Below are positions 26,865 through 36,304 of a DNA stretch of 46,431 nt, piece by piece; position 1 is the stretch's first letter; each line of letters starts with the position of its first letter. Under the pieces are notes generated by a model that saw only the letters and a list, made by a program, of their open reading frames with translations, ran no database searches and was not told where the DNA came from. The position numbers were made by a program, and so were the translations under genes. This DNA is from an uncultured Bacteroidales bacterium (lineage in GTDB: Bacteria > Bacteroidota > Bacteroidia > Bacteroidales > Paludibacteraceae). Location: contig CADBWK010000013.1 in the NCBI GenBank assembly GCA_902798385.1, forward strand, positions 1 to 46,431, read 5' to 3'.

Positions 26865-28247
26865 TTAGAAGAGTTTAGAATCTCTGAAGTGTTTCTTCTT
26901 CGGGAAGTTGAAGTGGTATGCCAGTTTGATACCCGCGTCAAAATAACCGAGCTTGTCAGCATATGCGTGCGTAGCGGACAATACATCCAACTTAGCCACC
27001 GAGGAACCGTCTGCAGCCGGAGCTGTCAGGTTGAACAGACCCTCACTGTTGGTGGTGTTCTTGAACGTATTATACACGCTGTAGTTAGCGTATGCACCGA
27101 GACCGAGCGAGTTACCGGATTTGAGAATCCACTCGTAACCGATCTCTGCGGTTAACATCACGTTGATAGTAAACTGAATACCGTTCTTCTCCTCCGGCTC
27201 TTGTCCTGTGTACTTACCGGTCAGGGTCTGGTCAATGACCGTAATACCCGTTTCCTGGAAGACAGCCGAGATATGTGTCTCGTCCGTGTTCGCAGATTGC
27301 TTGTACGGCGTGTAAACCGGAATCATGAACTTCGGACCGATATTGAAGAACAGACCTTTGTCATGGATCAAGGAGAACATCACCGGCACTTCGAGTTGGA
27401 GTTGGTGATCGGTCTCTTTGACATCCTTGACATCAACGGTATAGTGTACGTTCGACGTACCTGCCGTTCTGTCAAACTCCGTATGATCGTAATCCTTCTT
27501 CAGTCCACTCTGCTGGTATCCGATACCAAGTCCGACGATCAGACCGAGGTCTACCGGACGACCGTCCTTAGCCCAATAGTGAGCATATTGGAGGTCGAGT
27601 ACGACGTCACCGCCGCATGTCCAGTTACCGTTCTCAGCATGATGCATCAGCGCCGAAGCACCACCACGGAGGCCGATCGTGAATCGGTCGTAGTTATGCT
27701 TGAACTGTTGCAAGGACTTGAGCGAGTCTTCCTGAGCGCGGAGCGCAGCCTGAGCTTCTTCTTCAGCTCTACGAGCCTCTTCTTCTGCTCTGCGGGCCTC
27801 TTCGGCAGCGCGGAAAGCACTGTCAGCAGCAGCGATAGCTGCAGCCTGAGCGGCAGCTTTACGTGCTGCTTCGTCGCCCTGCTCAAAAGCCTCTCTGTCC
27901 GCAGCCTGCTCAATAGCAGCCTTCTCGGCTGACTCTTTCGCATGACCGTTGACAACGGTCAAACAGGTATCGCAGACCCAGGAGTAGATATTCATAAGGA
28001 GGACACCGTCCGGATGACGCTTGGTACCAAGCTGACGAACGGTATGTACCTTATCCCATACCCAAGTCGAGGGACGCTCGCCCGTGGAGTACTTTTGGCA
28101 CTCACGACGGATCATTACAGAATCTCCCTTCTCAACCGAAAACTCATGTTTCGGCGCAGGCTGAGCTTGCTGCTGTGCCGACAGGGTCGACACAACAGAA
28201 GCGCATATCAGAGTCGTTGCAATAAGAATTGATTTAGCAGTTTTCAT
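26865..28247 (-). CDS. Outer-membrane beta-barrel protein with Ala/Glu coiled coil
   Basis: About 460 residues. Signal peptide (MKTAKSILIATTLICASVVSTLSA); ATG28247 has AAGGAGG nine bases upstream, while ATG28253 is only three bases from it. A small domain with WVWDKVHTVRQLG and CDTC follows at about 25-95, then an Ala/Glu/Arg-rich coiled coil (about 105-165, RRAEEEARRAEEEAQAALR). The rest alternates aromatic beta-strands typical of a porin-like barrel (FTIGLRGGASALMHH, LGLIVGLGIGYQQSG, AEIGYEWILKSGNSLGLGAYANYS) and ends KKKHFRDSKLF. The coiled coil may reach into the periplasm. It is tightly spaced after the repeat adhesin gene and 3 bp before tsaB. I do not assign a named family. Confidence 0.75.
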   Translation of the reverse strand: MKTAKSILIATTLICASVVSTLSAQQQAQPAPKHEFSVEKGDSVMIRRECQKYSTGERPSTWVWDKVHTVRQLGTKRHPDGVLLMNIYSWVCDTCLTVVNGHAKESAEKAAIEQAADREAFEQGDEAARKAAAQAAAIAAADSAFRAAEEARRAEEEARRAEEEAQAALRAQEDSLKSLQQFKHNYDRFTIGLRGGASALMHHAENGNWTCGGDVVLDLQYAHYWAKDGRPVDLGLIVGLGIGYQQSGLKKDYDHTEFDRTAGTSNVHYTVDVKDVKETDHQLQLEVPVMFSLIHDKGLFFNIGPKFMIPVYTPYKQSANTDETHISAVFQETGITVIDQTLTGKYTGQEPEEKNGIQFTINVMLTAEIGYEWILKSGNSLGLGAYANYSVYNTFKNTTNSEGLFNLTAPAADGSSVAKLDVLSATHAYADKLGYFDAGIKLAYHFNFPKKKHFRDSKLF

Positions 28248-28261
28248 TGTCATATCCCTCC

Positions 28262-31150
28262 TTATTTAACGATGTAACGTAAAGTTGATTTCATGCTGCT
28301 ATTGCTCAGCTCAACGATGTAGAAGCCCTGCTCGAAGGCAGCCTTGATCGGGTACGTGGTCTCGCCATGTGCCTTATAGGTAGCCTGGAGCGCACCTTCC
28401 GCCGTATAAACGCGGATGATTGTCTCTTCCATCGGATCGAGGTTGACTACGCGTATATCCTCACCCGGTTGAGCATACGACGGCATGAGAGCCGGAGCGC
28501 CTGCAGAAGCGGTGATGGTATACAGAATCGTCTTACCTATCGCGCCGCAAGACTCGCCGACAGCTGGGAGATTGATCTCCGCGAAGTAAACGCCGGCAGG
28601 CAGCGGATCGCCGCTCGGTAAGGTGTAGTAATAACCTGTTCCTAAGAAGGTAGTATCACCCGAAGCCTCGATACGATACCATTCTACTAACTCAGGATGC
28701 TCAGTATCGAGCGAGTCGAGATGCCATCCCGGGATCTCGTTGATCTGGTTACGGTTGATCATGATGATACGATCACCATAGTAACCCTTGATATCCAGCG
28801 TGGTCTCATACGGCACGTCGATCTCAACGGTCAGCGTAACGATCGAGTCGCAGTTCTGGTAGGTCTGGAACACGTGCGTGTAGGAGTTGATACCGCCATC
28901 GATGATGGTCGTATCTGCCTCTGCCCAGTAGTACATGTTACATTTCTTACCTACGTTAACTGTCTTCGTTACGGAATTGTTGATCGTCAAGTGGAGCGTT
29001 ACGGTTGAATCACATCCTGCTGCGTTCGTGAACACATGCGTATAGTCGCCCGAAGTCGTGCATGTATGCTCATACCATACGAACTGATCGCATTCAACAG
29101 CCGTCGTATCGCCTACCGTTGACTTGTTAAGCGTCAAGTGCAGCGTTACAACCGAGTCACAACCTACGGCATTACCTCCAATGAAGGTATGTACGTAGTC
29201 GCCCGAAGCCGTGCATGTATACTCGTACCAAATGAACTGATCGCATTCAACAGCCGTTGTATCACCCGTAGACGGAGACAACAACGTGAAGTGCAGCGTT
29301 ACAACGGAGTCGCAACCTGCTGCATTACCGCCAATGAAGGTATGTACGTAGTCGCCTGTAGAAGCACAGGTGTTCTCATACCAGATGAACGTACCGCAGT
29401 TCGATGCTGTCGTATCGCCTACTGTCGGCTCCAACAGCGTGAAGTGCAACGTTACGGTTGAGTCACATCCTGCTGCGTTCGTGAATACATGCGTATAGTC
29501 GCCTGTAGAAGCACAGGTGTTCTCATACCAGATGAACGTACCGCAGTTCGATGCTGTCGTATCACCCGTAGTCGGCTCTAACAGCGTGAAGGTCAACGTT
29601 ACCGTCGAGTCACAACCTGCTGCATTGCCGTTCGGGAATGTATGGTAGTACGTACCGGTAGCAGCACAGGTATTTTCATACCAGATGAATGTACCGCAGT
29701 TCGTAGCCGTCGTATCGCCCGTAGTAGATTGGAGAATCTCAACCGTCAGCGTGACAATCGAGTCACAACCGCCAACATTCGTACCAACGTGCGTATAGGT
29801 ACCGGAGGTGTAAATAGCCGAGTCGCCGGCGAATGCCCAGTAATATACATCGCATTGCGGTCCCGGATCCGGTTCTGTACCATAAGTCGTTACGCAAGCC
29901 TGCTGTACGTGCAACGTCAAGTTGATAATCGAGTCACCTGATGTACCTACGCGCGGGAGGATGAGTTGCTCGGTAGTATCCTTTACAGCTGTCGGTTTCA
30001 TCAGATGGCAACCGAACAGGTAGGTCTCGCCCAACGTGATCGTCTCCTCGTAAGCTACCGTAATCGGCGCATTCTGTACGTGCAGTGTCAGGTTGATGAT
30101 CGAGTCACCTGTTGTACCTACGCGCGGAAGCGTGATCTGGTCGGTTACGTCACCTGCAACTGTCGGCTTAATCGGATTACAACCGAACAGATAGGTTTCG
30201 CCCAACGTGATCGTCTCCTCGTAGGATACTACAACCACTCCACCAGCACCCGCAACCGTCAGGTTACAGATAATGATCGAGTCTCCCGCTGCACCTACGC
30301 GCGGAAGAGTCTGTGTCAACTGCTGCGGACCGCTCTCAGAGAACTTGTACGCCTGGCATCCGAACAGGTAATACTCATCAACCATGATCGTCTCATCGTA
30401 CGTTACCGTAACATCCGGTACTGCTTGTACGTGAAGCGTCAGATTGATGATCGAGTCACCGGCCGCACCTAAGCGCGGAAGAGTGATCTGGTCGGTCACG
30501 TCACCTACGGCTGTCGGTTTCATCGGAGTGCAACCGAACAGATAAGTCTCGCCCAACGTGATCGTCTCTTCGTACGATACCGTAATATCCGGTACTGCCT
30601 GTACGTGAAGCGTCAGATTGATGATCGAGTCACCGGCTACACCGATACGCGGAAGAGTGATCTGGTCGGTCACGTCACCTACGGCTGTCGGTTTCATCGG
30701 AGTGCAACCGAACAAGTAGGTCTCGCCCAACGTGATCGTCTCCTCGTACGATACCGTAACGTCCGTAGAAGCCTGTACAGACAAGTGCAGAGTCACGGTG
30801 CTATCGCACGCGCAACCTACTTGCTGCAAGGTCTCCGTCTCCGTCGCATCCGCTGTCAGCTGCTGACATCCAAACAGATAAATCTGTCCGGGCTCGATGG
30901 TAGCGTTATAGGCAACATCCTTCTGCGAAGCGAAGAGCAGGTGAACAGTCACCGTGCTATCGCCGGCAGCGCCTAAACGAGGCATTGTCTCGTCGTAATC
31001 GCCTGAGCCAGTCAGTTGCTGACAACCGAACAGGTACGTACCGGGCTTACACAGCGTTTCAGAATACTGCGTATTAACAGCCGCGTTCAACGATACAGTG
31101 CTCAGTAGCGTCAGCAGGGTTAATAAATATAGTTTACTTTTGCACAACAT
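28262..31150 (-). CDS. Secreted repeat adhesin-like protein with T9SS sorting domain
   Basis: 962 residues. Signal peptide (KSKLYLLTLLTLLSTVSLNA). Then seven units centred on YLFGC, spaced 45-75 residues, each ending in GDSxxxLxLxV. A second set of about seven follows, built on CGTFIWYENTC or CDQFxWYE, with GCDSTVTLHLTL. Each unit of the second set has Cys pairs that probably form disulfides. The C-terminus (VVNLDPMEETIIRVYTAEGA ... FYIVELSNSSMKSTLRYIVK) is a type A T9SS sorting domain. It is probably exposed on the cell surface. Units are nearly identical at DNA level in places (30000-30740). It leads the operon with the barrel protein, tsaB and porW. Confidence 0.82.
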   Translation of the reverse strand: MLCKSKLYLLTLLTLLSTVSLNAAVNTQYSETLCKPGTYLFGCQQLTGSGDYDETMPRLGAAGDSTVTVHLLFASQKDVAYNATIEPGQIYLFGCQQLTADATETETLQQVGCACDSTVTLHLSVQASTDVTVSYEETITLGETYLFGCTPMKPTAVGDVTDQITLPRIGVAGDSIINLTLHVQAVPDITVSYEETITLGETYLFGCTPMKPTAVGDVTDQITLPRLGAAGDSIINLTLHVQAVPDVTVTYDETIMVDEYYLFGCQAYKFSESGPQQLTQTLPRVGAAGDSIIICNLTVAGAGGVVVVSYEETITLGETYLFGCNPIKPTVAGDVTDQITLPRVGTTGDSIINLTLHVQNAPITVAYEETITLGETYLFGCHLMKPTAVKDTTEQLILPRVGTSGDSIINLTLHVQQACVTTYGTEPDPGPQCDVYYWAFAGDSAIYTSGTYTHVGTNVGGCDSIVTLTVEILQSTTGDTTATNCGTFIWYENTCAATGTYYHTFPNGNAAGCDSTVTLTFTLLEPTTGDTTASNCGTFIWYENTCASTGDYTHVFTNAAGCDSTVTLHFTLLEPTVGDTTASNCGTFIWYENTCASTGDYVHTFIGGNAAGCDSVVTLHFTLLSPSTGDTTAVECDQFIWYEYTCTASGDYVHTFIGGNAVGCDSVVTLHLTLNKSTVGDTTAVECDQFVWYEHTCTTSGDYTHVFTNAAGCDSTVTLHLTINNSVTKTVNVGKKCNMYYWAEADTTIIDGGINSYTHVFQTYQNCDSIVTLTVEIDVPYETTLDIKGYYGDRIIMINRNQINEIPGWHLDSLDTEHPELVEWYRIEASGDTTFLGTGYYYTLPSGDPLPAGVYFAEINLPAVGESCGAIGKTILYTITASAGAPALMPSYAQPGEDIRVVNLDPMEETIIRVYTAEGALQATYKAHGETTYPIKAAFEQGFYIVELSNSSMKSTLRYIVK
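30000..30740 (-). repeat. Near-identical tandem units of the adhesin gene
   Basis: The segments around 30000-30060, 30170-30220, 30510-30580 and 30690-30750 repeat the same sentence of DNA (TCGCCCAACGTGATCGTCTC and flanks) with few changes. This marks recent duplication or gene conversion and allows slippage or recombination. Confidence 0.7.
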
Positions 31151-31245
31151 TATATATCCTTTCTTTTATAGGAATGTATAGATGTTGACTTGTACGCAAC
31201 GGGATAAACAAGCGTTATACCATTGCGTGCTCACCCTAAAAACGA
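31151..31245. other. Intergenic, hairpins upstream of the adhesin operon
   Basis: Holds a CCTAA/TTAGG hairpin just after the stop at 31246 and an ACGCAA/TTGCGT stem with inner AACG/CGTT. An AAAGGA Shine-Dalgarno sequence precedes ATG31150. I find no clear -33/-7 promoter here. Confidence 0.4.
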
Positions 31246-31968
31246 TTAGGAGAGAGCGGGTTTAATGGTAATTACGTACTCTTCGTCGTAGTTGGAGTCG
31301 CCATCCAAATCGATCTTAACGTAATATTTGCCACTTGCAAGTGCGCTAAGGTCAATCAGATAAAGAGCGTCGCCAACAACAGCCTCGCTCTTAGCAGGAG
31401 TAGTTGCACCATCTGCAAATACATCAACTTGTGCACCGTTATACATGGTGAGCTCGAGCTTCTCATACTTGAAGCAGATACCCTTTACCAGCGGAGCAGC
31501 CGGGTTAACTTTGTACTTAGCCTCATCACCTGCAGCAGGCAGTACACTGCTTGCATCCAGAGTGATAACCTCGCTCATACCATCGGTAACAGTATACTCT
31601 ACACCATTGATTTTTACCTTGAACGGAGTAGCACCGCTTACATTTGAAGCTGTCAGCGTATAACTGGTAGCTGCATTGGTCTTGATACCAAGTTGGAGAT
31701 CAGCCATCGTTGCCGCGTTGGACGCAAATTGCTGATATTTCTTGCCTCCGAACTCTACATACAATTGAACATCATATCCTTCTTCATTCAATATTGCATA
31801 ATAACCATTGTTGAGACCGTCGCTGAGATCAGCGGATTCTCCAATTGTCATGGTACACGACTTATTATCCGAAGATGTCAAAGTCAGTTTTGCTTTGCTG
31901 GTATATGTAATGGCAAAAGCGTTTAACGATGCTGCTACCATGAGCAGCGAAATCATAATTTTTTTCAT
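31246..31968 (-). CDS. Secreted protein of unknown function
   Basis: 240 residues with a signal peptide (MKKIMISLLMVAASLNAFA). The rest is beta-rich, low in charge and in cysteine, and ends SGKYYVKIDLDGDSNYDEEYVITIKPALS. It lacks the T9SS tag seen in its neighbours; the end may be a beta-sandwich module. No family recognised. It stands alone between the adhesin operon and a structured intergenic element, and a small hairpin (CCTAA/TTAGG) follows the stop codon. Confidence 0.75.
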   Translation of the reverse strand: MKKIMISLLMVAASLNAFAITYTSKAKLTLTSSDNKSCTMTIGESADLSDGLNNGYYAILNEEGYDVQLYVEFGGKKYQQFASNAATMADLQLGIKTNAATSYTLTASNVSGATPFKVKINGVEYTVTDGMSEVITLDASSVLPAAGDEAKYKVNPAAPLVKGICFKYEKLELTMYNGAQVDVFADGATTPAKSEAVVGDALYLIDLSALASGKYYVKIDLDGDSNYDEEYVITIKPALS

Positions 31969-32028
31969 TGTTGTATTAATATTTAATCTTTACTTATTAT
32001 TCTGCATTCTGACGAATGCCTTCCTTAT

Positions 32029-32150
32029 CAATAGAAATCTGAGCGTCTAGAACGGTTTTCTTTCAGGAGCAGGCGTAAGTCCGCCTCCTTGAATTTTGTC
32101 ATCACTGACACATATGATCGATGACAAATGGCACTCCTGAGTTTCTATTG
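32029..32150. repeat. Structured 122-bp element with terminal inverted repeats
   Basis: CAATAGAAA (32029-32037) pairs with TTTCTATTG (32142-32150). Inside, CAGGAG (32074-32079) pairs with CTCCTG (32134-32139). Two hairpins fill the centre: AGGCG/CGCCT and TTTGTCATC/GATGACAAA (32095-32103 with 32120-32128). The nesting is far beyond chance. It could be a folded leader RNA of the 240-residue gene or a small insertion element. Confidence 0.6.
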
Positions 32151-32192
32151 CAGGGCTATTATAAATCTTTTTCATATCTTACAATATCTTAG

Positions 32193-32221
32193 CCGGCTCC
32201 GTGCTCACGCACGGAAACCGG
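32193..32221. terminator. Hairpin downstream of the 1005-residue gene
   Basis: CCGTGC-TCAC-GCACGG with an outer CCGG/CCGG stem, 14 bp after the stop at 32235. No U-tract follows, so termination may need help, or the hairpin protects the 3' end. Confidence 0.5.
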
Positions 32222-32234
32222 TTAAGTGAATAAA

Positions 32235-35200
32235 TTATTTTACGCGTTTCTCGCCGTTTACTACGTAGATACCTGCAGGAAGCGTATTCCATACATTCAT
32301 CTCACCTACGTACTGACCGGTGATGGTGTAGATACCCTTAGCGCTCTTAACAGCCTCTGCGTTCTCGATAGCGGTAGTTACCTTACGCGGGCTAACAACC
32401 TCGAAACGATAGTCGTTTGCGCTGTTAGCATCAGCGGTGAACTCATAGGTAGCACCTTCCACCATTGCAACTTGTGCACCGGTCTCGTGGTCGATGAGGA
32501 AGAGTTCCTCGCCCTGAACATTGGCAAACTCAATGGTGTAGTTACCGCCCTTAACGGTCTGGAGACCTACATAGGTATTGTTCAGATCATCGGTAGCGAA
32601 GATTGACATCTTCTTATCTGCAGTAATATACATGTTTACACCATCGTTCATGTATTTAACTGCATCATAACCATTATCGAACTCTGCAGAGAACTCATCG
32701 TCCTCAGCTACAATTACGCGGTCAACACAACCTTCACCTTTAACAACCATCTTAGCTTTGGTCATGTAGTTAGCAAGACGACGAGCGGGCGCAGGATTTC
32801 CAATACCCATATTAGGATTGTAAACTGCGTACTCATAGCTTACATTTACATTAGCAGCTGCTAATTCATTACAAATCAAGAACGGCTGTAATGGAGCAAT
32901 GTTTTGCATATTCGGCTCGTCTTCATTAAGATTTGTTCTCGGAATCCAAGTGGTCTGTTGTGCAGTAATATCCAACAAATAGATTGCTTTTTGAACAGAA
33001 TTAGGAATTTCGCTCAGCAGTACATTAATATTCATAGGAGCGGTGCAACTATTTGCATAGCCATTCCAAGCATTAGCACGTACATTGAGTTGCGGAATTA
33101 TATTACCCACCAAACTACCATTCATGATAACCTTTGTATTATTCATTACAGTACCATAGTTAATCATCTGATAGTAGTTGAACGGATCTGCCATGTCATT
33201 CAAATTTACAGCCGGGTTCGTGCTATTGATTTCGCCAATAACTTCCCAATCATGAATAGCATAACTATAACGACCAAATTTCGTGCGCACCTTCACAGAA
33301 TAGTCATCTTTGTCAACAGCATCAATTGAAGTCATGGCCTGGTATGTCGGAATACCGAAACATTGACGAGCCCAATTAGAACCATCTACATACGACTTAG
33401 AAAGGAATTCTACAGTAGCCATCGGATGGGTGTTCGATGTAACTGCCGGATTGAAAAGGAAAATAGCTTGCTTCGACTCAGAGGCCTCAAGAACGAGGTT
33501 GCGCTCTTGGAAAGCAGCAAGACCTTGCTCACCGGTAACGATGAATTTGCCACCGGCCTTAACAACGATTTGAGCTTTTGCACCCAAAACTACACGGCCT
33601 ACTTCAAGAGTCAAGCCATCAGGAACAATTAAGGTCTGGTTGTAATCTTGGCTAATTTGAAGCTCAGCAAGTTTCTTATTTGAAGTAAGCGTCTCAGTCG
33701 TAGTACCATCATTTTTCCAGTTAATAGAAGCATTCTCAGCTGCACCAATTACAGAATTAGCTACTGCAGGCTTATCTCCTTCAGAAATAACGATAGTTTG
33801 GTGACCTTGATCGTCAGTTGCAACAACTACGGTATGGGTGTTATCACCTGAGCCAGCTTGATCTACGAGGAACTGCTCCAAGCTCTTACCACCGAGGTCA
33901 ATACCACCACCTGTTTCATTAGCATATTCAAAAGTACCACCATCGATAGAAACGACATTATTACCGCTTGTGGTCTGCGTGGTAACTACGATAGTACCAG
34001 CGTCGCCCTCTTTGAAGGTACCACCCTTAATATCTACGTTATCAACCTTTGTCGTGTCAGCAGCATTGGTAATCTTCTCTTCGATAGCAAAACCAGATGT
34101 CGGAGTAACGACCGTATTGCCCTCAATAGTAATATCTGTACCACCGGCATAGTTAGCAGAGGACTCGATTACGATACCGCTACCACCAGCGTCCACACCG
34201 GATCCTCTATCTGCAGTTGAACCCGAAGCGACTCCGTCGAAGTTAGAAGTGATTTGTGCGTTCTTAAGTTCAATTTCACCGGACTTAACGTAAACAGCTG
34301 TCGAACCCTCAACAGCACCTTCTACCAACCAACGAGCATAACCACCACCGTAAGCAGCAACAGCATCGGTTCTCAAAGTCTCAGTGGTCAGAAGCTTAGC
34401 TGTGCTATAAACGTGGATAAACGGAGAATAGTTCTTCTCATCGTCAGCTGCAATCACGTAACGAGTGCTGTTACGATCACTATACTGGGTTGCGCGATAG
34501 GACTCCTGACCAATTTTTTTACCACTATTATCTGCGGACCACGCCGGGGTACGCAAGTTACCATTTGCCTTGATAGCATACTTTCTTGCCTCAATAGTAC
34601 CCTTTACGTCAATGCATACACCATGAGCTACACCATTACCTTTTGAATAGACATCAGTATAGAGCGCTAACTTATCAGCATCAGCAGTCGGAATGTTTTT
34701 ATTACCGGCAGCCCAAGCAGATGCGATATCCCACGAACTAAATTTATCTACGACAATACCATTAACCGCTGCAACGAGCTTAACGCCTGCGCCAATGGTC
34801 AGGTGAGTGTAGTAAGTATCAGAGGTCTTTGCATCAATGTCCTTATAGGTAGAACCATAGACACGGAAGATCTCGAATTTACTTTGATACTCTCCACCCG
34901 AATAAATCGTACCAGTAGGAGCATGTTTGATACCACCATTGCCGGTAACATTCAACGAGCCATGAGTCAGCACAAATACTTTCTGTGCTGTTGATGTCAG
35001 GGTGTCACCATTCAGATCCAGCGTAATGGACAATGGGTTCTCATCTGCCATAGTGGTAGTACCTAACCAAAGTGTCGTACCAATCGTAATGTTAGCTTGG
35101 AGTTGAATGGTCTCGCCGGTCTTAACGGCTTTCCATGCAGCCTCGAACGTCTCATACTCCGTTGTACCAATCTTGGCAACGGTAGCAGCCGAAGCTGTTG

Positions 35201-35252
35201 TGCTTACTAGCAGCGCCGCTGCCATCAGCACGATTGAATAAAGTTTTTTCAT
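32235..35252 (-). CDS. Secreted beta-helix-like protein with T9SS sorting domain
   Basis: 1005 residues with signal peptide (MKKLYSIVLMAAALLVSTTASA). The first 450 residues have features of a right-handed beta-helix (LDLNGDTLTSTAQKVFVLTHGSLNVTGNG; ITIEGNTVVTP; VDIKGGTFKEGDAGTIV; VSIDGGTFEYAN), the pattern seen in pectate-lyase-like and adhesin folds. The second half is less clear and has few cysteines. The end GIYTITGQYVGEMNVWNTLP ... IYVVNGEKRVK is a type A T9SS sorting domain, so the protein is probably surface attached. No active site recognised. The AT-rich leader is typical of highly expressed genes in the phylum. Confidence 0.82.
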   Translation of the reverse strand: MKKLYSIVLMAAALLVSTTASAATVAKIGTTEYETFEAAWKAVKTGETIQLQANITIGTTLWLGTTTMADENPLSITLDLNGDTLTSTAQKVFVLTHGSLNVTGNGGIKHAPTGTIYSGGEYQSKFEIFRVYGSTYKDIDAKTSDTYYTHLTIGAGVKLVAAVNGIVVDKFSSWDIASAWAAGNKNIPTADADKLALYTDVYSKGNGVAHGVCIDVKGTIEARKYAIKANGNLRTPAWSADNSGKKIGQESYRATQYSDRNSTRYVIAADDEKNYSPFIHVYSTAKLLTTETLRTDAVAAYGGGYARWLVEGAVEGSTAVYVKSGEIELKNAQITSNFDGVASGSTADRGSGVDAGGSGIVIESSANYAGGTDITIEGNTVVTPTSGFAIEEKITNAADTTKVDNVDIKGGTFKEGDAGTIVVTTQTTSGNNVVSIDGGTFEYANETGGGIDLGGKSLEQFLVDQAGSGDNTHTVVVATDDQGHQTIVISEGDKPAVANSVIGAAENASINWKNDGTTTETLTSNKKLAELQISQDYNQTLIVPDGLTLEVGRVVLGAKAQIVVKAGGKFIVTGEQGLAAFQERNLVLEASESKQAIFLFNPAVTSNTHPMATVEFLSKSYVDGSNWARQCFGIPTYQAMTSIDAVDKDDYSVKVRTKFGRYSYAIHDWEVIGEINSTNPAVNLNDMADPFNYYQMINYGTVMNNTKVIMNGSLVGNIIPQLNVRANAWNGYANSCTAPMNINVLLSEIPNSVQKAIYLLDITAQQTTWIPRTNLNEDEPNMQNIAPLQPFLICNELAAANVNVSYEYAVYNPNMGIGNPAPARRLANYMTKAKMVVKGEGCVDRVIVAEDDEFSAEFDNGYDAVKYMNDGVNMYITADKKMSIFATDDLNNTYVGLQTVKGGNYTIEFANVQGEELFLIDHETGAQVAMVEGATYEFTADANSANDYRFEVVSPRKVTTAIENAEAVKSAKGIYTITGQYVGEMNVWNTLPAGIYVVNGEKRVK

Positions 35253-35399
35253 AATTTAATTAAATAAATTTAATTTAATACTTGAGGGTCGTCCCTCGTT
35301 AATTAAAATTTAATTTTTGGTTAAATAAATTTGATTGTTTTTTTTGTTAAAAAATTTTTGTTTTTAATTGTTAATTATGTTTGTTGTTGTTAGTTGTTT
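35253..35399. other. Very AT-rich leader of the beta-helix gene
   Basis: Nearly all A and T apart from a GAGGG-TCGT-CCCTC hairpin at 35284-35297, about 30 nt upstream of ATG35252. No convincing -7 box is visible. The hairpin may protect the 5' end of the message or end the upstream PIN transcript. Confidence 0.45.
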
Positions 35400-35810
35400 T
35401 TACAATGATTCAAAATAGTCCTCTGCTGTCATTACCGGAATTTGAGATTCAACAAAGTCTTTCAAATTGCGAGTAATAATTATATCGGCTTTTGCATTTA
35501 GCGCAGAATAATACTGCATTGCATCTTCAAAATCTGCGAATTTAGAAGCTATAGCATTGTCCACAACGTGCTCGTCTTCTGTTGACACGCTAGTCAACCG
35601 ACGCAAGTTCGCAAGGAGATTACGTACCTCTTCCAGGCTGTTGTGTCGACCAAGAAGATACGATGCGGTTGCGTAAGTGGTCGGAGATATGATCAATTGC
35701 ACACGCTTATGATACGCCTCAGCAAAGAGTTTAGCAGCATCTTTACAGAAGGGCATGCGTTTATCCAACAGATCAATCACAATATTTGTATCTAAAAACA
35801 GACGTTTCAT
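35400..35810 (-). CDS. PIN-domain toxin (VapC-like)
   Basis: 136 residues. The PIN nuclease fold is marked by the first acidic residue in RLFLDTNIVIDLL, the middle FADFEDAMQYYSA and the late IITRNLKDF. The layout matches the PIN_3-type toxins that cut RNA when free of their antitoxin. The start overlaps the end of the upstream small gene as ATGA, the usual antitoxin-toxin coupling. The target RNA is not known. Confidence 0.85.
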   Translation of the reverse strand: MKRLFLDTNIVIDLLDKRMPFCKDAAKLFAEAYHKRVQLIISPTTYATASYLLGRHNSLEEVRNLLANLRRLTSVSTEDEHVVDNAIASKFADFEDAMQYYSALNAKADIIITRNLKDFVESQIPVMTAEDYFESL

Positions 35811-36064
35811 TTATACTTCTCCTCAATATACCCACGATATGCTTTTCTTCCATTCAGGTCATCATCCGCCAATTGTCCACCTGCAGCGCCCAACAAACTC
35901 TTTACGACATCAGGCAGCTCTTGATCTGCAACGGCTTCTTTCTCTTTAGCTGAGGACATAAATTTCACAAGAAAGTCCTCAATAACCGCAGTTATGTCAA
36001 GCCCCTTACGCTCTGCGTATACACGAGCCGGTCCATAAATATTCGGATTAATTGCTACTTGCAT
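35807..36064 (-). CDS. Antitoxin of the PIN toxin (DUF6364-like)
   Basis: 85 residues. The N-terminus MQVAINPNIYGPARVYAERKGLDITAVIEDFL looks like a ribbon-helix-helix DNA-binding fold (one strand, two helices), and the C-terminal half is charged, as expected for the toxin-binding tail. Similar small genes are labelled DUF6364 in this phylum. AGGAGG lies six bases before the start. It overlaps the toxin gene by 4 bp and would repress the pair. Confidence 0.75.
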   Translation of the reverse strand: MQVAINPNIYGPARVYAERKGLDITAVIEDFLVKFMSSAKEKEAVADQELPDVVKSLLGAAGGQLADDDLNGRKAYRGYIEEKYK

Positions 36065-36109
36065 AATATCCTCCTTTCTATCTTATATTATTTATTTGCG
36101 TTATATTTG

Positions 36110-36268
36110 TATTTTTGATATTTTTGTGATGATTTATTATTAACTCTTTGAGTTGAGGATTATTTGGATAAAGTGATCTGTAAATGTATTTATGAGAGCA
36201 CTTTAGCTAAATAAGACTCATGTACGCAGTACTAATCAATCATCTATTTTTTTATAATTTTTCTTTTA
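36110..36268. repeat. Dispersed repeat, copy A
   Basis: 159 bp, at least 95 percent like copy B. The core 36128-36244 begins GATGATT and ends AATCATC as terminal inverted repeats (degenerate on the left in this copy). It lies between the antitoxin start and the MNT gene end. Inside are AACTC/GAGTT and AGTGATCT/AGAGCACT hairpins. Confidence 0.85.
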
Positions 36269-36271
36269 GTA

Positions 36272-36292
36272 GTGGTCGAAATTTTCGACTAC
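36272..36292 (-). terminator. Hairpin after the MNT gene
   Basis: GTGGTCGAA (36272-36280) pairs with TTCGACTAC (36284-36292), one wobble. No strong U-tract on the minus strand. Confidence 0.45.
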
Positions 36293-36304
36293 CTCTTGTT
36301 TCTA

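Noticed and set aside
28960-30960. Regular repeats as a CRISPR array
   Set aside because: They are codon-aligned units of a secreted protein, with no constant short repeat and unique spacers.
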